From assembly GCA_037783545.1 (NCBI GenBank), contig JBBELK010000064.1:2356001-2420000 (forward strand): a stretch of DNA of 64,000 nucleotides, written 5' to 3'. The stretch comes from Henricia sp. BOLD:AAB3569. Lineage: Eukaryota > Echinodermata > Asteroidea > Spinulosida > Echinasteridae. The notes beneath the pieces were generated by a model that saw only the letters and a list, made by a program, of their open reading frames with translations, was not told where the DNA came from and searched no databases. Position 1 is the first letter of the stretch. Each line of letters starts with the position of its first letter. Shown piece after piece: positions 35,701 to 47,700 of the stretch. The position numbers and the translations under genes were made by a program.

Positions 35701-38700
35701 TTCAGGGCCAGAAAAAAATCCACTATCATAACTGCATGTATGTACGTACGAACTACCCCTAGAACTATGGGGGATATACTCTCCCCCATAGGTAATGTTG
35801 TTTTTTTCCAATATGGCGGCGCCTGAACTTTAAGATCGGACCGATACGGTTTAAGCTAGCGCAATAATCCGCTGCCCAATCGCCACCAAACTCCGTCTGA
35901 TAGTTCTTGAGACACTCACCTTGCGTGTGTCTACGGAATTTCGGTACCATTTGTCCACTAAATTCTCCGAAAATAATGTTGGGAAATGAACGGGAACATG
36001 TGCGATGCATCCACGTGCATGATCGATGCATTCGGTAAAAGCCGGATTCTCCGGAACTCCCGGAGTTGCCGGAACTACTGGGACAAAAAATAAATCCCAG
36101 CAGTTCCGGGAGTTCCGGAGAATCCGGCTTTTACCGAATGCATCGATCATGCACGTGGATGCATCGCACATGTTCCCGTTCATTTCCCAACATTATTTTC
36201 GGAGAATTTAGTGGACAAATGGTACCGAAATTCCGTAGACACACGCAAGGTGAGTGTCTCAAGAACTATCAGACGGAGTTTGGTGTACTCTAGTAGCTCA
36301 TGGTGGTGTTGTATGCAATTTAATGTCCAGACCTAAACTCTTCAAGAATCCACTAATTGAAGGTCCAGGAACAATATTTGGTTGGTAACACATTTCCCAC
36401 TGACGGCGAAATAGCTGAAATGGCCACGCCCTTTTTTTTGGGCCACGCCCTTTTTGAGCGAAGTACTACCCATCGTAGGAGGTTGTCCGACCACTCAAAA
36501 TGTGCGCAATGGCCACATTATGGGGGGTCAGTAATACATTTTCATATCCAAAAGTCAATGGTTTTTAAGATAATTGCCAAAAACCGATTTCAGCATGTTA
36601 CGCACTACAATTGTATAATACCACCAAGGCCACAACATATGTATGACACTTTATCATATTACCTGTTGTACCATTCGTGGGAGCGCGTGTGGTCTAGTGG
36701 GTATGAAGCGGGACTCCCAATCAGAGATTGTGGGTTCTAGCCCCTTATGACTAACGCGCCTGTGTCCCTGGGCAAGGCACCTAATCCCAGTTGCCTCGTC
36801 AACACAAGCGATATTTGGGAAGCTGTTAAGGGGAATGCCACAATCTAACTGCTGGCCAGGCGCTCAACCCTAACAGCAGCCACCTAGTTGAAGCGAAATG
36901 GTTCTGGCGATTCCCTGATGGCAGCGGTAATATTGGTAACAGCGCTAGGAGCACCCCGCAGGGTGGACATGTGCGCTATAAGAAATTAAGAATCCACCGT
37001 TGTTATTATTATTATTATTTTGCATATTGTTCCTATTTTGGAGTATTTGGATTTCTACACTTTTTGCCTTTACTACAGCCACAAAACGTCACACATTTTA
37101 TGTTCCTTTCTCTGCAAGTGCACGTTTTGGTACTCATACATGATGTTGGGCATTTGCATGGAGGGGGCAGGTCATCGGGCCTGCACGATACTGGCGGTAT
37201 CACTGGTGTTATGCCAACATCCGTTGCTTCATACCCATACTGGAGTGGATCTGGTTTGGTGACTGTAGGAGTTGGGGCTTGCAACCACATCTTACACTGC
37301 AGATATGCTCGGTTTATGTGTTCTCGTAGCGTTGATGAACAGCACACAAGCTGGTTGAAATCCAGTTCTTTCTTGAAGTTGTGGTACTGCTCCCATCGAT
37401 ATTCATCGAAAGTGGAACAGTCGGTCTTCTTTAATCTAGACACAAGGAACTTTTTAGCATTGCTTGTTATCTGTGGTGACAGTTCTTCTACACCAAACCC
37501 TTCCAGTAGGGAGAGATCCATAGATGCTTACAGGCCAGACAGCTTTGGACCCATCTTGCTGGTACTGTCGCAAACGCTAACAGCATGAATGGATGGGAGA
37601 CACGACACCAAACCGTTGTCCAGTTGATCAACCAACAGGTGGACTGGTACAGTTCTTTGTTTACCGGTTAGTACCAAGCTTCACGTACAGCTTCTGTAGT
37701 TACCAGGTTTTGTTGAAGTTGAAGTTGAGGTTGACAAAGACATCTGTGTCAGGTGAGTCAACCAAGACTGACTGAACCCCGTGTTTCACAACACCATTGA
37801 TCATTAATATGGAACATGATTCTGTCGTCGGCTTCTTCTTGGTTGCTTGAGAGCTCTGCGATCTGTGTTTCAGTGCCAGCTAACAGTTTCCTGCATTCAC
37901 CCCCATATACTCCTCCAAAGAAGATCTCCTTGTCCGACTCGACATTCTGCAGCATCCACTTGAAGACATGTATACTCCTGCAATCGAACTTTGTTCAACA
38001 TTGAGCTCCAGAGCATATCAAGATCGACAGGGAGTTTCTGATTGTCAGACCTAATGGTGATAGTAATTTGTTCTGAAGAACTTCTCTGTGCCCGTTCCAT
38101 TTGCTTGATTGATGATTTTTGATAAACATCAAAAATAATGTCTATTGTGGTGGACTCGGAGCCTGTAGCAAGAATGCTGTTGGAAAGACTCTCAGCCAAT
38201 TCCCAGAATGTGTGAAGGCCCATCTTTTTCTGAATGTAAAATGGCATCAAATTGAAGAAGCCCGATAAAGCCTCCTTAGCCAGGGAACTTGTCAGTCAAC
38301 CTCCACAGGAGACGAGGAATGTAAAGAGTGACGCTCAGATGACAATAGTGGACTTCATGGCACTTGTGCGTAAACTACCGATGAAAAAGATGGGCCTTCA
38401 CACATTCGGGGAATTGGCTGAGAGTCTTTCCAACAGCATTCTTGCTACAGGCTGCGAGTTCACAAGAATAGACATTATTTTTGATGTTTATCAAAAATCA
38501 TCAATCAAGCATTGAAATGGAACGGGCACAGAGAAGTTCTTCAGAACAAATCACTATCACCATTAGGTCTGACAATCAGAAAATCCCTGTCGATCTTGAT
38601 ATGCTCTAGAGCTCAATGTTGAACAAAGTTCGGTTGCAGGAATATGTCTTCAAGTACAAGTGGATGCTGCAGAATGTCGAGTCGGACAAGGAGATCTTCT

Positions 38701-41700
38701 TTGGAGGAGTATATGGGGGTGAATGCAGGAAACTGTTAGCTGGCACTGAAACACAGATCGCAGAGCTCTCAAGCAACCAAGAAGAAGCCGACGACAGAAT
38801 CATGTTCCATATTAATGATTGTGTTGTGAAACACTGGGTTCAATCAGTCTTTGGTTGACACAGATGTCTTTGTCAACCTCAACTTCAACTTCAACAAAAC
38901 CTGGCAACAACAAAACCTGGCAACTACAAATACTGTACGTGAAGCTTGGTAACCGGAAAACAAAGAACTGTACCAGTCAACCTGTTGGTTGATCAACTGG
39001 ACAACGGTTTGGTGTCGTGTCTCCCAGCCATTCATGCTCTCAGCGCTTGCGACAGTACCAGCAAGGTGGGTCCAAAGCTGTCTGGCCTGAAAGCATCTAT
39101 GGATCTCTCCCTACTGGAAGGGTTTGGTGTAGAAGAACTGTCACCACAGATAACAAGTAATGCTGAAAAGTTCCTTGTGTCTGGATTAAAGAAGACCGAC
39201 TGTTCCACTTTCGATGAATATCGATGGGAGCAGTACCACAACTCCAAGAAAGAACTGGATTTCAACCAGCTTGTGTGCTGTTCACCAACGCTACGAGAAC
39301 ACATAAACCGAGCATATCTGCAGTGTAAGATGTGGGTGCAAGCCCCAACTCATGCAGTCACCAAACCAGATCCACTCCAGTATGGGTATGAAGCAACGGA
39401 TGTTGGCATAACACCAGTGATACTGCCAGTATCGTGCAGGCCCGATGACCTGCCCCCTCCATGCAAATGCCCAACATCATGTATGAGTACCAAAACGTGC
39501 ACTTGCAGAGAAAGACACATAAAATGTGTGACGTTTTGTGGCTGTAGTAAAGGCAAAAAGTGTAGAAATCCAAATACTTCAAAATAGGAACAATATGCAA
39601 AATAATAATAATAATAATAATAAGAACGCTGGATGCGGCAATAGGGCGACATTTCGGGAAACCTTTCCCAAGAGACCACCGAAATTTCGGAAAGAATCAC
39701 TCAAATTGACACCTTATTTTTTTACCTAAAGCTTCCAAAAATGGTTTCAGACCTAAGAGAAATGGTTCTAGACCTAATAAAAATGGTTTTCGACCTTAAA
39801 AAATGGTTTTTAACCTCCACAATACCTCCAAAACATTAGGGCGACACCAAACTGTCGCCCTAATCATCAAAACTAGACATTGTCGCCCTAACATAGCTTT
39901 TTTACACACAAACTGTCGCCCTATTGCGTAATGCAGAGAAATAATGGTGGATTCTTATATAACGCACATGTCCACCCTGCGGGGTGCCCCTGGCACTGTT
40001 ACCAATACTACCGCTGCCATCAGGGAATCACCAGAACCATTTCGCTTCAACTAGGTGGCTGCTGGCCAGGCGCTTAACCCTAACAGCAGTTAGATTGTGG
40101 CATTCCCCTTAACAGCTTCCCAAATATCGCTTGGGTTGACGAGCAACTGGGATTAAGTGCCTTGCCCAGGGACACAGGCGCGTTGGTCATAGTGGGGCTA
40201 GAACCCACAACCTCTGATTAGGAGTCCCGCTTCATACCCACTAGACCACACGCGCTCCTACAAATGGTACAACAGGTAATATGATAAAGTGTTATACATA
40301 TGTTGTGGCCTTGGTGGTACAATGTATTATATACAATTGTAGAGCGTAACATGCTGAAATCGGTTTTTGGCAATTATCTTAAAAACCATTGACTTTTGGA
40401 TATGAAAATGTATTACTGACCCCCCATAATGTGGCCATTGCGCACATTTTGAGTGGTCGGGCAACCTCCTAGGATGGGTAGTACTTCGCTCAAAAAGGGC
40501 GTGGCCCCCAAAAAGGGGCGTGGCCATTTCAGCTATTTCGCCGTCAGTGGGAAATGTGTTACCAACCAAATATTGTTCCTGGACCTTCAATTAGTGGATT
40601 CTTGAAGAGTTTAGGTCTGGACATTAAATTGCATACAACACCACCATGAGCTACTCTAGTAGTGGCGATTGGGCAGCGGATTATTGCGCTAGCTTAAACC
40701 GTATCGGTCCGATCTTAAAGTTCAGGCGCCGCCATATTGGAAAAAAACAACATTACCTATGGGGGAGAGTATATCCCCCATAGTTCTAGGGGTACGTACG
40801 AACGTGTGCACATCGACTTGCCAGCACATGTACAGTATGTACATTGACAGTGTGCAATGTCACTACTGCTGTATTATGGCCGGGATACAGACATACTGCA
40901 TGCAGGCAAATTATGTACATAGGCTGTACACATACATGACATACATGGCAAATGGCATATCTGGACATCGTTGATCAGTGAGACAATTTTCAACGTTTTT
41001 TTGGACTTGAAGAGTTGAAAATAATATTTCCGGCCGTTTATTTTTCCGGCCTGGAAAAAGGCTTTGCCGGATTACTTTGTCCAAAATAAGAAAAAGCTGG
41101 AATTCCGTCTATAGCCGAAAGACTGGCATTCCTGATAGTGGCACGTAGGGGGCCTTTAGTGTCACCTTGCCCAACTTCCCGTGCCCTTCCCGGATTTTCT
41201 TGGTGAGAACATTTGGTTTGGAGCCCAAACCATGATCGATCATAACAGAGAGACACCGGAATGCACTGGGGCCAACCGGGATGCAAAACCAGAAATGTAT
41301 GACAGGGTACTTGCCGAGCCTCACAACCATGGACTTGCCATCTTAAAGTTCAACAAGCTATACACACTGGACTGTATGGCCCTTCTCTCCTATTATTCCA
41401 CCCATCATACCTGAGAGACCCATTGCCATATGACTCGCTGGTTCTACTATCCTCATGACTTCCTCCCGTGCAGATGAGGATGGGTGAGCTAGTACTGCTA
41501 ATACTGGTCACGCTAACGTTACTGTTGAGACTAGAGTTACTGCCTAGGTGCTGCTTGTCAACATCTGCAAGAGGGTGGAGAGTTATGCTCTGTCAAGTCA
41601 CAAATGCGCAAGATGCAATCAAGCTATTCAAATGAAATGCTTGTTAAAGATAGCTGGTTTTTATGTACAGGCCAAAATAGGCAAGTAGTGTTGGAAATTC

Positions 41701-44700
41701 AGGGCATATTCGAAACCCTTTTTTTTGAATACCAAGAACGAACACGCAAACACCGTTTGCGAACAAGAATCTCACTCTCTGATCTGTGGGGAGTGGATGA
41801 AGAACACTGGAGAACAAAGATGGCGGACAAAGAATGGATTGGCTGCGGCTGGAAGTTATTTAGCGCTCTACCTGTAATTAACTCGTAAATTTAGTAAGTT
41901 TACTTCACATTTTTAGTAGCACAGGGGAAAAACAACGGCCTATTAAAAACAACATGATATGTCATATGCTATGGCACTCACTTTGACAGGGATTTGATGC
42001 AGTACAGTAAACTCTCGTTACAACGCGCCCTGATAGTACGCTCTTTCCGATATAAAGCTCAATTTTTTAAGTCCCGGCCGTTCCCCTATTGTTTGTGTAC
42101 ATTTTTCTTTGGTTACAGCGCTCTCGGTTACAGCGCTATTACAGATACAGCGCTCAACATTTCAAGTCCCTGGAACGATAAACTATGTGTAAAATGACTC
42201 CTGTTATAACGCTCCTAACCTGAGAGAGTTTTACAGAGCAGTCCGGTCCTTGTGCATTACGTGTAAATGTATTGTACGTACATGTACATACATGTATGTG
42301 TACATGTATATGCACCGCTTACTGCGCTATCTGGATATAACGCTCACAAAAGTTCGGTCCCTCGAAGAGCGCTATAACGAGAGTTTACTGTATTTTCTCA
42401 ACAGCGTGCCAGAGCATCACCAACTTCCACCATTTTGAGAAAATGATGCAACCATTTGCTCGTTTGCACTTTCGCGTTCGTGACTGTCAACCCAAGAACA
42501 CAGTTCTCAAGTCACTCGAGTGCAGTGTTTCGAATACACCCGTTGTGTTCTCTACTGTCACTTTTAGCAGGGCGGCCTATGTACCCCGTTAAAAATGTTA
42601 GGCCGCCCTATTTAATCACTAGTTTTCAACAAAAGTAGTATTAAAGATAGTATACATGATTGGTAAACGTTACATATAGTTTTATCCCCCCGTGTGATTG
42701 AAGATATGCATGATTAAAACCAACCTGAGCAAAAACCATCTCCGTACTTTGTCTTACTTTTGAGAAAACAGTCAAAAAAGGGTTTGCAGTAATTTCGCCC
42801 CAAAACACTTCGCCCTGAACCATTTCGCCCTGAACCACGGCCTGTGCACGAAGTGGTTTTGGGGCGAAGTGGCATTTGGGCGATGTAGTGTTTGGACGAA
42901 GTAATTTGGGGTGAAATGGCACTCGGGCGAAGTGGTTTGGGGCAAAATGGCACTTGAGCGAAATGGTTTTGGGACGAATTGAATTTTCGTCTCATGAGAC
43001 GAAAACTAATTGTTTTACTCATTTCTCAAAGACTATAGCACTTCAGACAAAACCATTTCAGGGGAAGTTTTCTACGGTCATCATGTTTATATTGTGTAAG
43101 TTAGGCGTAAATCTGTGAACATTTCTGATTTTTGAGATTACCAATGATGTATACTGCCTTTAAATCACGCTTTAACTCCATTTCCACAAAGAGATTATTA
43201 TAATGATGTATCTTTCTTCGAGGCAAGGATAATACAGCAAAGTTAGTAATGTTACTGTTTACTCACCTAATAAAACCATTCCATCCATGTAACTCTCAGA
43301 GTCTGTCCTACTGACGGACCGTTGATTTCTACACAAATGAACCCAACAAAATTAAAAGGTTAAATTATTAAGTCCATTTTGAAGCATTTTGAATTAAGTC
43401 CATTTTGAAATACGGAATATTGAAGTATTCCGTATTTCAAAATGTCATGATTTGCATTCAGAGGATCGCATTAACTGCATAATTTTCCTCATGTTTTGGG
43501 TAATATCAGCAAGACCATTTACTGTTTATATGCTGAAGTTAATCTTTCTCTGAAGCCAGTTATTTATTTTTAAAAAAATAGTGTCACTATTAGGAAGCTA
43601 CCTCCTTTTCAGGTGTGGAAGTGCAATTCGGGCATTTCACAATACATAGTGCCATCAAGCGTTTCTATCGGAGAGAGCATTTTCTGACAGAGCAGTCGAC
43701 ATCGGTGTATTTGTTTATTGCACAAACGATTAAGATTTGATTTGAAAATGAATACTTGATTTAGAGGTCGAAGTTTATTTAGGAAGCCTGGATTATTTAA
43801 ACACGGTTAACGACGTTTGCGAAGAAAAAGTTCAATCTATGCTCTTTTCTCTCGTTTTGAAATTGTTCATCGTGTGCATCACAATGGCACGGGCCTTGCG
43901 CGATCAAGAGAGCACACAACGTGGACAGTAATTCTCAACGAGAGATTACACCCGCTATCACCCGGTCGCACACACGCACTGATCGTGCCTGGCACGTACT
44001 ATTGGGAACGTGATAAAGATGGACGCACCGTGATAAAGGTCTATAGGATGATTGGAATATGAAATATCGCTGAATACTGCAGAGAGGCAGTATGTCAGTG
44101 CACTAAACTGCATAAAGCAAGATATAGCACTAAATAATACCGACATTCTGATATTAAAAATCAATTTATCTTACTGTTTTACAGCAACTGAAAACTCTTC
44201 TGACGTGATGTGCTTCAGGAAGTTGAAACAAAAGAAGAATATCTGAAAAAGAAAATGAGCAGAGTTTAAATTTCATGATTTTTTTGACACTTTGCAACTA
44301 CCATCTAAACACTGGAGATAAACAGAACATTAGCTACATGTACTTGTGGATAAAATGTGCACATGACAACGTATATATATTTTTTTCTCCATGTACAGTT
44401 AATAATAATATGGTATTATTATTATTATTATTATTTCACTCTAGTATTCATACCAAGGATTCCTCAATAGTGCTCATTGCACTGTCACTCGCAAGCGTGA
44501 GGAAACCCATGAAGAATTCTAATTAGAATTAGAAATGGCCAGAGACACCGGGGATGATCCCCCTTGCTCTTTACGAAAGAATGCTCTGGGATCTTTAGAG
44601 TGCGTTTCCATTCAACCTAACACACTGGACCAACGGCTTTACATCCCTTCCGAAGGATGGAGCAAGTGTGGTTGAGTGCCTTGCTCAAGGGCACAGGTAC

Positions 44701-47700
44701 CATAGCCGTGGGGAGGTTCGAACCTGCAACTCCAAGTTTTCACCTATGATTGCGAGTCAATGACCTAAACTGCCCGGCCACGGCCTTTAGGTTGAATTGT
44801 TTTAGCAGGCCATTTCAGAAGCGGGCAGATTGCAATGATCTACAAACTGTATTGATAGTCAAAATACTCCATCAAAGTAGGGCATCTGGGTCTTTCTATA
44901 AATTAGGGGTCCAATGTTGGTGTCCCCCGTTACATTTTACATCTTGTTTTTGTAAATTCAGGACACATTCTTTAAATACTTTCCATCCCAAAGAGCGAGT
45001 ACATAAAGTACAATTCATACAATATGGTTTAACAGACATTTTAATGATTTTTGTACCAAAAATAACACATACATGTATCAGGTGTAACGGGGGGCAACAA
45101 ATGTCACACTCTTGGACCCCTAATTTATAGAAAGACCCGTCTGCACGTTGAGCAGAATCCCAGTGGAGCCAGGTTGTTTTTCACTGCATCCACATTTCCC
45201 AAACTCCTGGACATTTGTCTACATATCTATCGAATCAATTCACCCCGGCAGTCCCTGGGTTATTATCCCTAAAAGAAATCACCTATTCAAAATGTATTTT
45301 CATCAGTTTCATTTGGTGTGCCTAAGAATGCATTTTTAAATCTGGGAAAACAGTCCCACAACAAACGTCTGAATACTGTTTTTCTTTTAAAAAGAAAATA
45401 TAAATATATGCATCCTAATACTTACATCCTCTCCTTTGTCTAACCTGTCAGACAGATTGTGCCTGCAAGACATAGGAAAAATAGAGTATGTCACACGCAC
45501 TGCTTACATGGGGAAAACACGAGGAAACAATTGACTTTTTCCAAGACTGTAAAAACAGACAAAGAAAAAAGAAAAAGCCGGAATTCCGGCTATAGTCGTT
45601 AGACTGGCATCCCTGGGCTCAACAGACTGCCGAAGTGAATACGTCATCTGAACCGTGTCCCTGTGCTTTGCAATGGCCATGATAGTTTAGAGCCAATTGC
45701 CATGGCAACCCACGTCACACTTCGGCTGTCTATTCCAAGTCGGGGACTTCAGTCACGAATAGGATGTGCACAATACAGAGAATCAACATATGTTTCCATG
45801 GACATGCATCATTGCACAACATTGTTCATGCACCTACCCAAACAGCATCCAGTCATAAGCTATGGTGAGATAAATAACTTCAGCTGCACTAAGGTTCCTA
45901 TGGGCCATGCCATCCTGTCAATATGAACAATAACACACTGTGGTCAAATAAGTTATCAGGTACGTACGACACTATTTAATTTTAAAAGTGCCTCAAATGC
46001 CTTACTTTACAGATCATCCGAGTACCAATGAGTTTAAGTTGAGCATTTCCCAAAAATGTTCACATCACAGATGCTGAACCTAATGGAATGCACCACATAG
46101 CAACAAAAATTTAGTCTGGTCAAGTGGATACTAGTACATCTGTACACCAGATGCTGTTCATGCACAACACACAAAGGGCTAATTAGAATCAAGCTTTGAT
46201 CAAAGTCAGTAACTCAATTTTGAAAAGCGAGGAATGAATATGCAGGGATGCCAGTAGCTCTTACCTTCAGGGCCGGAAAAAAATCCACTATCATAACTGC
46301 ATGTATGTGTGCACATGGACTCGCCAGCACAGTATACTGTACAGTATGTACATTGACAGTATCAGCGCAATGCAACGGATGTCAGTACGTATGTGATCTA
46401 ACCACTGCTGTATGGATACAGCGCCCTCTATGTACTTCTGATCGATAGTCTAGTTTCGCAATACATTAGCCGTGAATGATTATGGCCGGGATACAGACAT
46501 ACTGCATGTGTGCAAGTCATTGTGAAAACGTGCTACGTGCGTGTACGTACATGTACATACATGGCATATCCGGACACCGTTGATCAGTAAGTGAGACAAT
46601 TTTCCACGTTTTTTGGGACTTGAAGAGTTGAAAATATATTCTCCTTATATTTCTAGCCGTTTACTTTTCCGGCCTAGAAAAAAAGCTTTGCCGGATTTCT
46701 TTTTCCAAAATAAGGAAAAACCGGAATTCCAGCTATAGCCGGAAGACTGGCATCCCTGGTATATGAAATTCTTAAGGAACTCACCGCCCATAACGTTAAC
46801 CTGAGTAACGAGACAAAGAGTGGTGTGCGATCCCAGCCGGATATACAGTGGATCAGAAGGCCTGTGTCACCTGTATACAAATTTAATCATTTACGGTAAA
46901 GTGACGATTTATTCTGAGCTATGAAACTTGAATTTCATTATTGAAATGTGGGGTACCGTGGCCGAGTGGTTTGGGTCATTGACTCGCAATCATACCTGAA
47001 AACTTGGGGTTGCGGGTTCGAATGTTCCCCCGACTGCGGTACCTGTGCCCTTGAGCAAGGCACTCAACCACACTTGCTCCATCCATTGGAAGGGATGTAA
47101 AGCCGTTGGTCCAGTGTGTTAGGTAACAGGAACGCACTTTAAAGATCTGAGAGCATTCTTTCGTGAAGAGCAAGGGGATTTCCCGGTGTCTCTGGCCATT
47201 TCTAATTTCTAATTCTTTATGGGTTTCCTCACGCTTGCGAGTGACAGTGCAATGGGCACTTTAGAGGAATCCTTGGTATGAATTCCAGAAAGAAATAATA
47301 ACTTGCCGAACCCTTCATAAATTTACGAAGGATTTTAACAGTTGCATTACACAAAACACTTGCGACGGGTACACGTTACATGACAAGCTAGAAATTGACA
47401 ATTTTAACATTTAGGGTCATGTCCACTAATTCATGGAATTGCCATTTAAATAAATAAATAAATACCCAAATGACTTCCTGAACCAAGACATGACTATACC
47501 TTCTTTGACAAGATGGAGGAAGAGTTTTATGTAGTTCTGGGTGAGTGTCACAAGATCCCATGACTGTAAACAAAATCAAATGAAAATCCACATTTTCATT
47601 TCTCACATTTACTCATTTTGGTTAAAATTCTCAATGCATGTTTACAATTTTTACCTATATCTAAAGTTATTAAGGAATTTTAAATTGTCTTCAAAAACGA

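Larger units (their letters stand above)
35754..40794. mobile_element. Giant foldback (palindromic) element with 9-bp TSD carrying two decayed CXC-domain gene copies
   Basis: Ends are TACCCCTAGAACTATGGGGG and its complement, flanked by CGTACGAAC (35745-35753 and 40795-40803). Arms of roughly 2.4 kb run inward to about 38227 (left) and 38390 (right), with a 160 bp unpaired centre. Each end has a subterminal mini-palindrome (CTATGGGGG...CCCCCATAG). Both arms contain the same SINE and one copy of the same gene pointing outward, with many point differences. The left arm alone has a 402 bp hairpin (35884-36285) and the right arm alone a MITE (39639-39926). A 9 bp TSD would fit Mutator-like elements, but no transposase is recognised. 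Confidence 0.85.
35678..41134. mobile_element. MITE-type element split by the 5-kb foldback insertion
   Basis: Starts CAGGGATGCCAGT at 35678 and ends with the matching inverted end (ACTGGCATTCCTG) at 41134; both sides flanked by ATAGTG. The halves 35678-35753 and 40795-41134 together match the uninterrupted copy at 46243-46758. Lies in MTMR14 intron 15. Confidence 0.8.

Noticed and set aside
35765..36293. Two opposite frames with the same peptide as a gene pair
   Set aside because: They are the two arms of a 402-bp hairpin element; the peptide is a by-product of the palindrome.
37033..39587. Two functional divergent genes encoding the CXC protein
   Set aside because: Both copies have stops and frame breaks in the core; only C-terminal pieces are intact.
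45838..45895. MTMR14 exon 11 starting at the nearer AG (cccatag)
   Set aside because: It would break the reading frame and lose the conserved DG..H segment; the AG at 45915-45916 keeps phase 0.
46951..47035. Functional tRNA-Leu/Ser gene
   Set aside because: Box A and B are good, but the acceptor stem does not close and the sequence continues into a SINE body repeated at 44.4 and 57.7 kb.
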